Assembly: GCA_032718475.1 (NCBI GenBank)
Contig: JAUCBJ010000895.1
Coordinates: 1 to 57,373 of the forward strand
Direction: 5' to 3'
Source of the DNA: Nemertoderma westbladi
Taxonomy: Eukaryota; Xenacoelomorpha; Nemertodermatida; Nemertodermatidae
Length of the DNA stretch: 57,373 nt
A program made the translations under genes and the position numbers. Position 1 is the first letter of the stretch, and the number at the start of each line of letters is the position of its first letter. A model generated the notes under the pieces. The model ran no database searches. It was not told where the DNA came from and saw only the letters and a program-made list of their open reading frames with translations. This document shows positions 10,014-20,579 of the stretch, piece after piece.

Positions 10014-10420
10014 GATAAGGCATAATAACGCAGTGGTATTTAGATAGGGAAATCGAAACACCCATATATTTGAATCCATCCATTTTGTATAATATGTAGC
10101 CCTACCTACGTAATTTTGTATTAGAGGATATATGTAGATAGTTCCAGGGTAGCAAGTTTATTCGGACCCTGGATTTTGTGCTTGCTGATATTAGCATCAA
10201 TAGGGCTAGCATATAGGGACGCTGTCCTGGCCATTCAGCAGCCAGGGACGTGAACCATTACCATATATGGTAATAATTCGAGGTTTGGGCAGGCAATAGG
10301 ACTACAATCCGGCCTCCTTATTGGACTAACTGCTTCCAGGTTGGTCTAATGCTAGCACGGACTGGAGAGCCAATAGGAGAGCGATTGAGTCACCCTATTG
10401 CATCACCCCATCCGGATCAC

Positions 10421-10429
10421 CTATAAATT
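10421..10429 (+). promoter_or_regulatory. TATA box of putative LTR promoter
   Basis: CTATAAATT sits 540 bp into the putative LTR, downstream of the 25-bp repeats. Transcription would start about 30 bp downstream, near 10450. This is inferred from sequence only. Confidence 0.45.
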
Positions 10430-11019
10430 GGCGGTGTGCCGGTAGAGCCTTACTGTTATCCCTCACATGATCTGCTATCACCTTTGTACTTGCTGAGGTG
10501 TCTCTATTCATTTTTGACGGATTTTAGAGTATTTCTGCAATTTGATTAATTTCTTGGAATGATTTGCTAGTGCGATTACTCTTGATTGTGTTTCTCAATT
10601 AATTCCTTCGATTACTGCTAATTACAACTGAACTATGATTTCTACCTTTTGATTAATGGTTCTATGTGATTCCTTTCTGCGCAATAATCCTAAGGGATTT
10701 CTGAGACTGTCAGACTTTGTGATTTGCATGCGCCGCTACGGTAGCTATTACAGTATTAGCATAATGGAGGGCTAAGGTGCCAGTAGGCGGTGGGCACATC
10801 GGGGGGTTGGGCGACTAAGGGAGAGCGGAGGATTCAAAGGCGGGCAGGCAACGCTGGCGGGGGTCAACGTTGTGGTCGGGCAATTTGGACTGTAGGTTGG
10901 AGACCGCTCGCCGGTACAGTAATTAGGGGGCTGATGATCCAAGGTTTTGTCTCTATTTAGTATTAGGGGGCAGGAATTGGGTTAGTTAGGAAGCCCGGGA
11001 GGGGCCTGCATACCTCACA

Positions 11020-11045
11020 GTAAGTAGGTAAGTACGTAAGTAAGT
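11020..11045 (+). promoter_or_regulatory. cluster of four GTAAGT splice-donor matches
   Basis: GTAAGT begins at 11020, 11028, 11036 and 11040, one embedded in AGGTAAG. If the LTR model is right this lies about 570 nt after the transcription start, a sensible place for a leader splice donor. Confidence 0.4.
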
Positions 11046-12021
11046 TGCGAATTATATAATTGCAGATTGTATAATTGCAAGTCGTGCTATTGTGATCCGT
11101 GATTGCTGACTCTGATTGATGTGTTACTAAAGTGTGCCTAAGATTACGAATGCTTAGATAGGCGCTCTTTTCCCTTTGATTGATTTCTATCTCTTAGTTT
11201 ACTGTAAATAATTACTGATTAGGTCAAAGTAATACAGTATTTTAGGCTGTTACATATTTGTGACTGTAATTAATTAGTAAAATTAAGAATTAGTACGCAG
11301 CATAGCGGAGAGTAGCTAAGGTAATAATTAGAGTACCGTAAACTATTCACGCTGAGCGGTTATTTGAATTAGCGGGCAATAAACTAGATCGCAATAGTTA
11401 GTACGCAAGACACTAGTGAATTGCTGGCCTAAAGCCAGCTGCAGGCAAGTTTAGACCCAGAGCGGTATCACCCACGAAAGACATTGTACTGTACCAATTT
11501 TGATTTATTTAAATATTCTCGCATTCACACATTTCGTTAGGGAACCCTCCGTATTCGCGATTAGAAAAGACGTAGGCATTAGCGTACTTCAACAGTAGTA
11601 AAATTAGGCGTAAGAATATACTCTGAGTGCAAAGCCCCTCGCACTCGTCTTAAGTAAGCTTAGGGAGCCGACTCGGGTTTATTGTTTTGGTTATTCCCGC
11701 GTGGCTCATAGATTCGAACAGTTAGCTCTCTATCGAGCGATCGGTAGAGAAAGGAACAAGCGATTTTGCAGGAGCTGTGTAAATTTAGTAAAATATATTA
11801 GCGGACGGCAGATTAGCGCCATCCAACGGTAAGTAGCGGTTTTGTATTTAGCAACCCTTACAATTTAGTAATAGCACGCTCCTGATCCCCTTTACTTAAC
11901 AGTAGAGCAGTCTTTGTGTCTTATTGGTTAGGCGAGAGCTCATTAGGTTGGCAGAGAGGTATACGGGTATTTGTCTGTTCAACAGTTCTGCTGTTAGTAT
12001 AGGTGTCGCGGTTGTTTAACA

Positions 12022-12863
12022 GAGTCCATTGATTTTGCTCAAATTACGTGCAAACCTTTTCTACTGTAGGTCAATGCTCTTTGAACAGAATTATTAAAAT
12101 GTAAGAAATTCCACCAAAAATATTTTGTTTTTACCTTTTTCCCCGGGAAAAAAAGTAAAATCAATGCCGGCCGATCATATGGGTTACTTTTTTCCCTAGG
12201 GAAAAAAGTGCAACTTTTCTCCCGATTTTGGTTTAATTTTGAGCGAAAAAGTAACAATTTAAGAATAAAATACATTATATACACACTCATCGATTAATTC
12301 TATGAGAATAAATCAGTAACAAATATTAAAGTAAAGCGCGATAAATTTTCAAATAATACAGTTAAAAACTGTTTCTAACTAATACTTAAATATAATAACT
12401 GCAAAGTAAATTACTGGATATGGATAAATGGAATGGCGTAAAACAATTTTTTTACTTTGTAGTTTTATTAACTTGAGTCATTGATCTCCAAAGGAATCCA
12501 CTGACTTATAGATCTAACTCATGAAGTGGCTTCTTTGCCACGTTTTGCAACGGATATACGAGCCGATCGTATTTTTACGTCTCTTGATAATATAACTAAA
12601 TCATCGATTCTAAACATTTTCCACGCGCAACGTGGTAAACTTACCCGTCATTTCAACCCTATTCACACAAACATCCACAATTCACAATCACGCTACTAGA
12701 TCCCCTGTACTAGATTACTGTCCACGCAAAATTCATTAAAATACAGAGGAACTATTATATGGAACCCACTGGAATGGAAATAAAACAATGTAAGTCAAAA
12801 CACTCATTAGCCAAAAAATTAAAAATCTCAATACGAAATAGCCTTTCACTACCAAAATAATAA
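12022..12863. other. AT-rich region with palindromes, no gene
   Basis: There is no coding sequence I can support. A perfect 24-bp palindrome lies at 12186-12209, and an imperfect one of the same style (TTTTACC ... GTAAAA around CCCCGGG) at 12132-12160. The rest is low-complexity AT-rich DNA. Confidence 0.6.
12186..12209. repeat. perfect 24-bp palindrome centred on CCCTAGGG
   Basis: ACTTTTTTCCC-TA-GGGAAAAAAGT reads the same on both strands. It resembles the CCTAGG-centred palindromes of the element at 21267-22185. Confidence 0.8.
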
Positions 12864-12990
12864 TAAATCGTTTCGAATTTACACATTTGCGACAACTTCG
12901 AATACCTAGGAGTGGTACTCTCTACCAAGAATGGTGCCGGAAAACATTATTCACACCTACGTAAGAAAGGTATTGCCTGCTGCGCTCTAC
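12864..12990 (+). pseudogene. short LINE reverse-transcriptase fragment
   Basis: An open stretch encodes FEYLGVVLS followed by a Lys/His-rich segment ending near KKGIACC. YLGVxLS is the typical motif just after the RT palm in non-LTR retrotransposons. Only about 40 codons remain and the stretch runs directly into another LINE's 3' tail on the opposite strand. It belongs to a different family from the LINE at 39820-41383. Confidence 0.5.
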
Positions 12991-13493
12991 TACTACTACT
13001 AGGATCGGCATGCTGCATTGCAGCTGCATTTTTAAGAATGCTGTGCCGGCTTGTCAACAAAATTGCACCGCCACAACTCCCTATCACCCATGACATTTGC
13101 TAGATCATCCGCATCTTTAAGGCCAGTGTCCTTTAAGATGCGTCTCAAGAAAGTCATGGGCTGTCCACCATGCTTATTCACTCCATGAGGCTGCCAAAGT
13201 ACAAGATTATGCACTAGCTGGTCCTCACGGCGAAAGCAATGTCCTGCAAAGCGGAGGCGATTTTGTTCTAGTGTCAAGCTTGGGGGAACCAATGAGACAC
13301 CTCCAATGTTATATAGTGTCTGGTTGGAGATGTGTGCATTGTACTTGACACAATGTACCCGGCGTAGCATTCTTGTGAATGTGCCATCCAGAGATTTGGT
13401 GTCCTCAGCAGTTAGAGCCCAGCATGGACTCCCATAGAGGAGTACTGGAACTACTGTTGCTCTAAATAATCGAACCTTAAGTTTCCGATTAAT
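12991..13493 (-). pseudogene. 5'-truncated LINE copy (3' end of RT frame), inside the Gypsy region
   Basis: Read on the minus strand this matches the last 145 codons and the 3' tail of the LINE at 39820-41424 at near identity, from ATTAATCGGAAACTTAAGG to the terminal AGTAG triplets. A 112-codon stretch (13032-13370) is still open. The 3' end is a (TAG)n tail, seen on the plus strand as CTACTACTACTACTAGG. Inward truncation plus an intact tail is the expected outcome of target-primed reverse transcription. Confidence 0.8.
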
Positions 13494-13515
13494 TTTTGAT
13501 CATTTTGAAAGATCA

Positions 13516-14613
13516 TTTTTTGGACTAATAAATCAAGTGAACTACGCATTCTCAATGACTGATACATTGTCACCATTTAGGGATCTACTAAAACTAACTG
13601 TAAAGTTTTACTGGGATGAGCAGCTTCAAACCTTATTTGAAAATACGAAATTAGAGATAATCTATAAAATTCAACATGGTGTTCGAATGTTTAATCGTAC
13701 AAAAATTACTTGCCTGGCCACTGATTGGTTGAAAGATGGCATCGGATTTCTCCCCACCAAGAAACACTGTGGTTGTGAAGTCATAAAACCAAATTGCTGC
13801 TGCGATGGTTTGAAACTTATCCTTGCAGGTTCAAGATTTACAACACCAACTGAAAGCAGGTATGCCCCTGTAGAAGGTGAGACATTATCAATTATTTATG
13901 GCCTTGAAAAATCAAAGCATTTCATATTAGGTTGCAAAAAACTAATAGTTGCAACTGATCACAAACCCTTAATCTAAATATTTGGAGATAGGGAACTAAA
14001 GGACATCAGCAATCCGCGGCTCCTTAAATTAAAAGAAAAATCACTCCTGTACAGCTTTGACATCATCCATGTCCCAGGGAAGCATCAAAATGGCGCGGAT
14101 GCCATGTCAAGACATCCGACTAACACCGATGATTCATTTAAAAGTATAGTTTCCTTAATTTTATCATCAATAAGGATTTCCGAGCAAGAATCAGAAAACC
14201 ACACAAATGATGATATTGACATTATGGAAACAACTGCCAAATTTGCATTACATGGTGTAGATGAAATACAGGCAGTTACTTGGCAACGAGTACAACATGA
14301 GTCATCAATAGATCCCACCATGGCTGCTCTGAAAGAATTAATTTCACGCGGCTTTCCAGCCACAAAAGAAGATCTCCCAAACAATGTAAGGGAATATTTC
14401 AAACTGAGGGACGATCTGACAGAATGTGATAGTGTTATTATTTACATGGGTCGAGTCATGATACCTCAAACACTACGTCGTGGAATCTTCGAGGGCCTCC
14501 ACTCCGCTCACCAAGGCGTTACTGGAATGACTGCCAGAGCTGCTACATCTATATTCTGGCCAATAAATCTATTCGATATATTAGAGATCGGTGTAAAACA
14601 TGCAACACCATAG
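13516..14613 (+). pseudogene. pol: Gypsy pol fragment: RT thumb, RNase H, integrase zinc finger
   Basis: The frame begins with the RT connection (FFGLINQVNYAF ... SPFRDLL) and continues through an RNase H region with TDWLKDGIGF, a Cys-rich KHCGCE...CCCDG insert, AGSRFTTPTESRYAPVEGE and TDHKPL. A TAA at 13975-13977 interrupts it in frame. After it the same frame carries PGKHQNGADAMSRHP, the usual end of the RNase H domain, and then an integrase HHCC-type region with LHSAHQGVTGM. The frame is lost near 14570, where the CKTC part of the zinc finger is in another frame. The element is inactive as it stands. Confidence 0.8.
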
Positions 14614-15172
14614 CACCATCACAACCAGATGAATCCCCAGTTATATCCCCGCCCCCACAATACCCATTTGAACAAATGTGCGCTGAAATTGCCAAGTAAA
14701 TGGTGCCAACTACTTAGTGAGTGTTGACAGATACTCTGGATGGTTATCAATAATTTTTTGTGGAAAACATGGCACCGATACTACCTCCTTAATCCGTGAG
14801 TTGAGAAAATTATTTATTACCTTTGGTGCACCAAGGGAAATCGCAACTGATGGTGGACCTTCATTCACATCAAATGATACACAGCGATTCTTACGCAATT
14901 GGGGAGTGTGGCACCGTCTCTCTTCTGTGGCTTACCCACATAGCAACTGTAGAGCAGAACTCGGTGTTAAAACTGCTAAGAGATTGATCTACGAGAACAC
15001 AGGTCCGCATGGCACACTGGACAACGATAGAATGGCAAGAGCATTACTGCAATATCGTAATACACCACTACAGGATATCAATTTATCTCCTGCACAAATT
15101 ATATCCGGCCGACAACTCAAAGATTTCCAGCCAGTTCGTGAAGGAGACTTCAAGAGAAGTAGCTCTAGCTAG
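14614..15172 (+). pseudogene. pol: Gypsy integrase core, broken
   Basis: From 14717 a frame encodes SVDRYSGWLSII, then TDGGPSFTSND (second catalytic Asp) and AYPHSNCRAELGVKTAKR (catalytic Glu). The segment before it, encoding YPFEQMCAEIAK, ends at a TAA (14697-14699), and the expected first catalytic Asp region reads as AE there. The frame is lost again near 15140, inside the C-terminal linker. It is clearly a retroviral-type integrase, with at least two lesions. Confidence 0.8.
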
Positions 15173-15780
15173 AAGACATATGCGGGAACTCGAGAGATTG
15201 AATGCCCATACACAAGAATTAAAACCATAACAAATGGGACCAATCCGTATTGGTCCAAAATCAACGTGGCAATTTTCCAAACAAGTGGCAAAGAATGGGA
15301 ATTGTTGTAGAAACGAAGCCACACAGACAATATCTGGTACGTATGGATGGTTCAGGATTAATAACGCTTAGAAACAGGAAGTTTCTGAGAAAGTGTACCA
15401 CAGTCGCCAATCCACCGTATCCTGACCCCAATACTGAGATACCACCAACCCACCTAGTTCCAATTCAAGATTCCTGGAAGGACATCACTAAACCAAAATA
15501 TTCTGATTCTCTCAAAAACAACGAGACTCTCACCAAATTAGATTCGGAAATCCGCCACAATCAAATAATCCCAGAGACACTAAACTTTCCTGCCCAGCAA
15601 CATGTTACCACACAACCAAACTGTCAATCAGACAGTGCATCCACCCAACCAGATACTACTAAGGGAAGCCAGGATTCTACATATACAGTACAACTAAACA
15701 TACTCCAGAATCGACCGACGTCGGCCAGGAAACAATCATAAGGCGAACCGAACGGGCGAGGCGACCAACCCGATTGTTTA
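15173..15780 (+). pseudogene. pol: Gypsy pol C-terminal domain, broken
   Basis: The stretch with PNKWQRMGIVVETKPHRQYL and MDGSGLITLRNRKFLR (from 15250) is the chromodomain-free C-terminal integrase tail common in Gypsy elements, followed by a Pro/Thr/Gln-rich extension. It is out of frame with the integrase core, and after TAA near 15740 a short basic tail (RRTERARRPTRLF) continues in another frame up to the G run. Confidence 0.65.
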
Positions 15781-15818
15781 AAGCTTCAATGACTGGCAAA
15801 TATCACAATTGGTGACTT

Positions 15819-15844
15819 GGGGGGGGGGGGGGGGGGGGGGGGGG
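15819..15844 (+). other. 26-G homopolymer at the Gypsy polypurine-tract position
   Basis: An unbroken G run directly follows the end of pol. Gypsy polypurine tracts sit here, just before the 3' LTR, but the following sequence does not begin with TG and no LTR is seen. The run could be an expanded polypurine tract or a sequencing boundary. Confidence 0.5.
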
Positions 15845-16043
15845 ATAAACAATAATCTATCTATACCAACTCTTCAGTCATTCACCTTATTTAGACATTC
15901 AGCTGGACTGGTCAGATTAATAGTGCTTTATTATATACTGTATGTGTGGTGCGGGGTTTATTGATATCTTTTTAGATCATTATTATTATTTATCAGAATA
16001 CTATTGGTTCACGGTCTTTGACATAAGTGACCATTATTACCGT

Positions 16044-16096
16044 AATGTGTGTGTGTGTGTGTGTGTAGTGGGTGGGGTGTGTGTGTGTGTGTGTGT
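16044..16096 (+). repeat. interrupted (GT)n microsatellite
   Basis: Two GT tracts are separated by AGTGGGTGGG. Confidence 0.9.
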
Positions 16097-16399
16097 CCAG
16101 AGCGATATCTCAGTTATTTATTAATCAATCGAAACAAAATTTGGACAAAAGTTAGATATAGGGATGGCGAAGGCTCATACAAAAAATTGGGTGTCGAGAT
16201 GGTATTTGTGCGATGTGAGCGCTATATTTGCGTGTTTTCGCATGGTTTAGGAAAAAGCTATCTTGTCATAGGGAACGCAATGAATGATTCTGATATTTGG
16301 CATGGAGGTACCTGAATTATTTCTAAATCGATTAACGGAGGCCGATTTTTAAATTTGGACCTACATTATGACCTAATTGAAGATTTAATTAAGGTAATT

Positions 16400-17310
16400 A
16401 ATTAGCATTAGCAATTACCAATACTGCAGTACCGGTACTGCAGTCCTGTAGGCCCTAGACTGCTAGTACTGTCTGATTGTCTGCCTGTAGTAGGCATACC
16501 GGACCGGTACTACCTGACCACTGTAGGCCTATCTGCCTATCTTCATACTGTCATAGGTCAGTACAGCAGTAGGTCCTAGCCTAGCCCTAGCAGTAGATAG
16601 CTAACTTGTACCGGTGTCCAGTATGCCGAAGAACTGTGTTTTGTTAATGGTTAGCATCTTAGCACTATGCACTACCTGCTAGCATCCAGCATACTGGCAT
16701 AGCAGCAAACTGGCAGTACCAAGTACCGGTACTTCTGACTGGCAGACTGGCATAGCATTTCAGTTTATTATTATCCATCAGGTAGGCTATGCCTGGCTTA
16801 AATATAATATTTCGCCATGTTCGCAGGCGACTTCGCACTGACTACCGGTAGGCCTATGCAGCTATGCTATGAGATTAACCGTCCAGTCGTTCAGATGCAT
16901 ATGGTACCGGTACCGGAACGGGTTACGGTTTAATCCTGCATTTGTCAATTACGACAATACCGGTACGACTTTGAGTACCGCTGTACCGGTACGCGGTAGC
17001 CTACCGTTACCGGTTGACCGGTAGGCGTAGGCGGTAGACCTACGGTGCGATGGTAGCCCTGTAGCCGCCGTAGGTGGTCGTGGTAGGCTTACCGTACCGG
17101 TATAAATGTTGGCGGATGGCGGGATGACGTCGTGTGGCGCGTAATTACTTACCGGTTGCCGGTAGACGCCTACCCAACTCGTAACTGGTGGTCGTGGTCG
17201 TGGTGGGATGAGCATGAGGTCGCCTACGATGGGAACAAGTGAAAAGGAAACATAGGCCTACCCGAACGAAAACGTACCGGTCAGCCGCCAGCCGGTACCC
17301 GAATACTGGG
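16400..17310. repeat. ACCGGT/GGTACC palindrome-rich tract
   Basis: The 6-bp palindrome ACCGGT, often as TACCGGTA or ACCGGTACC, occurs more than twelve times in 900 bp (for example 16433, 16607, 16723, 16844, 16903, 16960, 16983, 17005, 17098, 17152, 17277). Between them are short CTGCAGTACTG and TAGGCCTA palindromes. No coding frame is credible. It looks like degenerate self-complementary repeat DNA. Confidence 0.6.
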
Positions 17311-18137
17311 TACGTTTCGACAATGATGTATCGGTTATTATTATTGTACTGATTAAGTAGGAGGACCGTGAACCCTCCAGGCTTGCCAGCTTGTTTGCAT
17401 TATTGTTAAATTATCAAGCAATTTGTCATCAAATTTTATACTACTCCACTCCATTCCATAATTGTTTGAATTTGATATTTAATTTTTTAAATTTAATAAA
17501 ATGTAATAAATTTAATTAAAATTTAATTAAAATTTAATAAATTTTAATTATTTTTTTTAATGTTTTAGAAAATATTATCTATTCATTTTAAAACAAATGA
17601 TGTTCTAGAACAATAATTTTTGTTATAGAACATTTTATTACACCATTTTATTACTCTATTTTATTTTTAAATTTTGTTGTTAATTATTAAAGTTGAAAAT
17701 CTTTAGATATGCCTACAACAAATTACCATGGTATGGTACCCTACAGTACAAGTGAAAACGTCACTTGCTAGTAATGTTGGGTTGGCTAGTGTTCTTTTTA
17801 ATCGGTTTGCGAAAAAAAAAATATTTTTTTTAAACATACGGTTTATATTTCAACAATAAAATATCGTACGATATAAATAAAATGTTGGTTGTCAGGATTC
17901 AGTGCATAGGGACACGAAATTCTTCATTCGTTCCATTAATTAATAATAGACTTCGATTTACCTAAAATGGTTCAATCTCAACAGAGTACTCGTCTATTAA
18001 AATCATCCTATGTTCGAATTTTGAAAAGCCTCGCACATTAATCTTAAAAGGTGTTAGGTTACACGCAAAGTTTTTTTTGCAGGGCAATACCCAGAGTAGA
18101 AAAAATGATTACTTATTATTTTTTCTTATGTGTTTAG
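17311..18137. other. AT-rich spacer, no gene
   Basis: It includes near-pure A/T between 17460 and 17560 and ends in a pyrimidine-rich tract followed by TAG (18120-18137) that reads as a splice acceptor for the exon candidate at 18138. Confidence 0.6.
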
Positions 18138-18293
18138 ATTTGCAAAGCAATTACAAAGGCAGTTATGCAGTCAGGTGGCGGTGCAGTACTTCACCACATT
18201 GAGGAAAAAATGAAGGATTGGCTAAAGCACTCGACATCCAGGAAAATGGAAGGAGAAAGGAAGAGTGGACAGGGTCAGAATAAAGATAACTGA
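18138..18293 (+). CDS. candidate terminal exon of an unidentified gene (51 codons)
   Basis: A strong acceptor-like signal (TTTTTTCTTATGTGTTTAG) ends at 18137. From there one frame is open for exactly 51 codons to TGA 18291-18293. It has ordinary-protein composition in the middle of AT-rich DNA: ICKAITKAVMQSGGGAVLHH, then an amphipathic charged stretch with KMKDWLK and a Lys/Gly/Gln-rich tail. No initiating ATG is needed if it is a last exon; upstream exons are not found. I do not recognise the family. It could be chance openness, but the coincidence of acceptor, composition and stop makes an exon the better reading. Confidence 0.35.
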   Translation: MCKAITKAVMQSGGGAVLHHIEEKMKDWLKHSTSRKMEGERKSGQGQNKDN

Positions 18294-18564
18294 ATAAGAA
18301 TATAAAAGATTAAGATACTATAGTATATTATACAATGTATTAATTAATAGGACTATACACTTCTATAAGGCAATATTTTTGCCCTGATTTATTGTAATTA
18401 GAAATTGAAAGGGCATCATATTTTGTACGGAAATGTTAAATACTCTTCATAATGTTGGGAATATAATCTTTGTTTAATTCTTTAGCTGCAATTTTTATTA
18501 TTATTCGTATATTGAGTTTAATCATCCACACCTGTCCTTGACGTAGCTTGTTGAGAGAGCCACA

Positions 18565-18635
18565 AATGCCGAATTGGCCCGTACTAAACTTATAAAACTC
18601 ATTTTTATAAGTTTAGTACAGGCCAATTCGGCATT
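18565..18635. repeat. 33-bp inverted repeat with 5-nt loop
   Basis: Arms 18565-18597 and 18603-18635 are complementary except at one position, around the loop CTCAT. The arms begin AATGCCGAATTGGCC. A weak relative of the arm occurs near 18805. Confidence 0.85.
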
Positions 18636-19392
18636 GTCCGTCCGTCTGTCTGTCTCAATCTTTGGCATCAATAATTCAACAACGGCTCGTTATGAAAATG
18701 TTTCCATCGTATTTTTAAGAATTACAGCTTATTTCTCTCAGATCAAGATTTTCAATATATACTTATCAAGGTTTACTGAGTATTAATTCATGGTACACAG
18801 TGCCTATTTGGCCTAATTGTACTAAAACTGTACTGTATGCTGAAGTTGTCAGACTTCATGTAAGCTATTATATAGTCAATACCAAGGCGTTCTAAACTGG
18901 TTCAAATTTGGTGTTTCATTTTACAAATTGAGTTCATTGACAGTTGAGCTCCGATTCAAATGAACGCAACTATGACGTCTATTTAGTCGTACTATAACAA
19001 TTTCTGAACCGAATTATATAATGCTTAAAAATAGTTCAAATAAGTCGTTCAACAATGGGTGATAGCTACATAATCATACTCATCAACAGATACGCCACTA
19101 TTATAGAATAAAGAACATCTCGATAATAAAGTATTTAAATCTGTCAAAAATACACTTGCATAAGCAATATTCGCCATTCCGTTTATTAGCCTACCCACAA
19201 AACCCTAAGTCTACTAATAATACAAATTATATTATTATAATAATAACACGGCTCTTCAGTACCTACAGCTACACACAGGCAGATATGGGTGCTGTTCAAT
19301 TAAATATCCCGGCATTTGCGGTTTCATTTCCTTGTGCAAGTTTATGGTGTGTACTTAACGAATTCAGACTTTACCGGTAACCGGTACTATAA
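18636..19392. other. AT-rich spacer, no gene
   Basis: No frame, exon signal or repeat is strong enough to call, apart from ACCGGTAACCGGTA at 19374-19387 just before the LINE. Confidence 0.5.
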
Positions 19393-20579
19393 ATGGGAAA
19401 GTGCAAATTCTGTGGAAACTTCGAAAAACGATTGAGAAACGGTGGAATATGTTCCAGTCCTGAATGCACAGAGAAGCTTCGGACACCTCAACCAACCCAA
19501 AGAACCCAGACAGTGCCAGTACCGTTCCGAGATAGTTCTATCGGCTCTACAATCTGGAATGACAGCCACAGCACCATGATAAACTCCTCATCTTACACAC
19601 AATCAACTGGGGAATCCACTAGGGAATGGCCAATGTCGACTTCCGCTTCTACATTTCCCCTGGGGTCGATATCGGTAGACCAACCAGTAACATCATGCAG
19701 TCGACTGTCATGCCAACCCATCCAAATAATTATGGGTACTATCATGGAACTAGATTTGAACCTAATCATTTGGGGGGCTCTCAACGAACCGGGTTTGGGG
19801 CCGCAGCTCCGGCGCCACCTGCCAGTACTAGCGCCAGCACCGGATTCGAATCAACTTTGAACAAGATACTCGGAGAAATTCAAAAGGTAAAAGCAGAGAA
19901 TCGAGAGTTACGAGGATGTGTCGAACACACCATGGCTGAAGTAAACCGCAGCAATAACCTAATCAAAGCCAGGATGGATGAAGTCGAGAAATCAAACACA
20001 AACCTGTATGCCAAAGTTGGTAATATGAGGGCGAAATATAAAGTACTAGAAGAAGACAACATATTCCTCTCCCGTTCTCTATCTAAGGTTACAGATTATC
20101 TTGAAGGAATAGAATATGGTAAGAGGGGAGGAAACCTAATCATCACCGGTCTTCCTCCAGATCAATCTGGCTCGGTGGATGACAGCGCGGCGGTTCATAA
20201 CCTGTTAATGAAATTAGAGGTAGACGGGGATACCATAGAAGGGTGCATAGTGAAGCGCCTTGGAAAGGCCAACACCGGTACACCTGGTGGGAATCGAATA
20301 AACCCAGTACTAGTGACACTAGTGGACAAAGAAAAGAGAGATCTCGTGTTGTCCAAAGCCCCAAAGCTAAAGAATATGGGCGGAGAATTTAAAGACATCT
20401 ATGTGAAAAAAGATGTCCCGCCAGGTATCCAGCGTGTCAACAGAGGGCTGTGCAAGGTTCTTAAAGAAGAAGTTGTGAAATCGGAGAACACTGGTTGTAA
20501 TCTCTCGATTGATTGGACGAAACGAGCCATTATCAGGGATGGTCTGGTGATATATCGCTCAGATTGGAACCTTTCTTGA
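19393..20579 (+). pseudogene. LINE ORF1 (coiled coil plus RRM-like), one frameshift
   Basis: The ATG at 19393 opens a frame with a Cys pattern (CKFCGNF ... CSSPEC), then Ser/Thr/Pro-rich sequence. The frame changes near 19640-19700 to the one running to TGA at 20577-20579. The second part has a heptad-like segment (about nt 19850-20100) followed by GGNLIITGLP and a basic domain with PVLVTLVDKEKRD, the layout of non-LTR ORF1 nucleic-acid-binding proteins (CR1/L2-like or L1-like). ORF1p coats LINE RNA and acts as chaperone. It is followed immediately by the start of an APE endonuclease frame, as expected for ORF2. One frameshift makes it non-functional as read. Confidence 0.7.

Larger units (their letters stand above)
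1..12021 (+). mobile_element. BEL/Pao LTR retrotransposon, 5' end outside window
   Basis: Gag-protease, RT-RNaseH-integrase and an integrase-downstream domain follow in the order typical of the BEL/Pao superfamily. The left edge of the window cuts the gag coding region, so the 5' LTR, primer-binding site and gag start are not visible. The 3' boundary is the putative LTR end at 12021, chosen because the candidate LTR starts TGTTACGG and ends TTTAACA, short inverted ends of the kind seen in this superfamily. The 2.7 kb between pol and the LTR is unusually long and holds an extra open frame. The superfamily call is strong; the exact 3' end is inferred. Confidence 0.8.
9881..12021 (+). repeat. 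putative 3' LTR of the BEL element
   Basis: The stretch starts TGTTACGG and ends TTTAACA, giving short inverted ends (TGTTA/TAACA). In order it has 25-bp direct repeats (9914-10013, enhancer-like), a TATA box (10421-10429) and downstream sequence with clustered splice-donor matches (11020-11045). That order is what U3-R-U5 should show. The first LTR copy lies outside the window, so the boundaries cannot be confirmed by comparison. At 2.1 kb it would be a long LTR; the true end could be earlier. Confidence 0.45.
13494..15844 (+). mobile_element. Ty3/Gypsy retrotransposon, 5'-truncated, no LTRs seen
   Basis: Consecutive coding blocks on one strand give the end of RT, RNase H, integrase zinc finger, integrase core and C-terminal domain in Ty3/Gypsy order. 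The 5' side is interrupted by a minus-strand LINE fragment; gag, protease and most of RT are missing. The 3' side ends at a long G run in the position of a polypurine tract, but no LTR start follows. Confidence 0.8.

Noticed and set aside
16949-17215. Minus-strand Pro/Arg frame
   Set aside because: It arises from the ACCGGT-rich tract.
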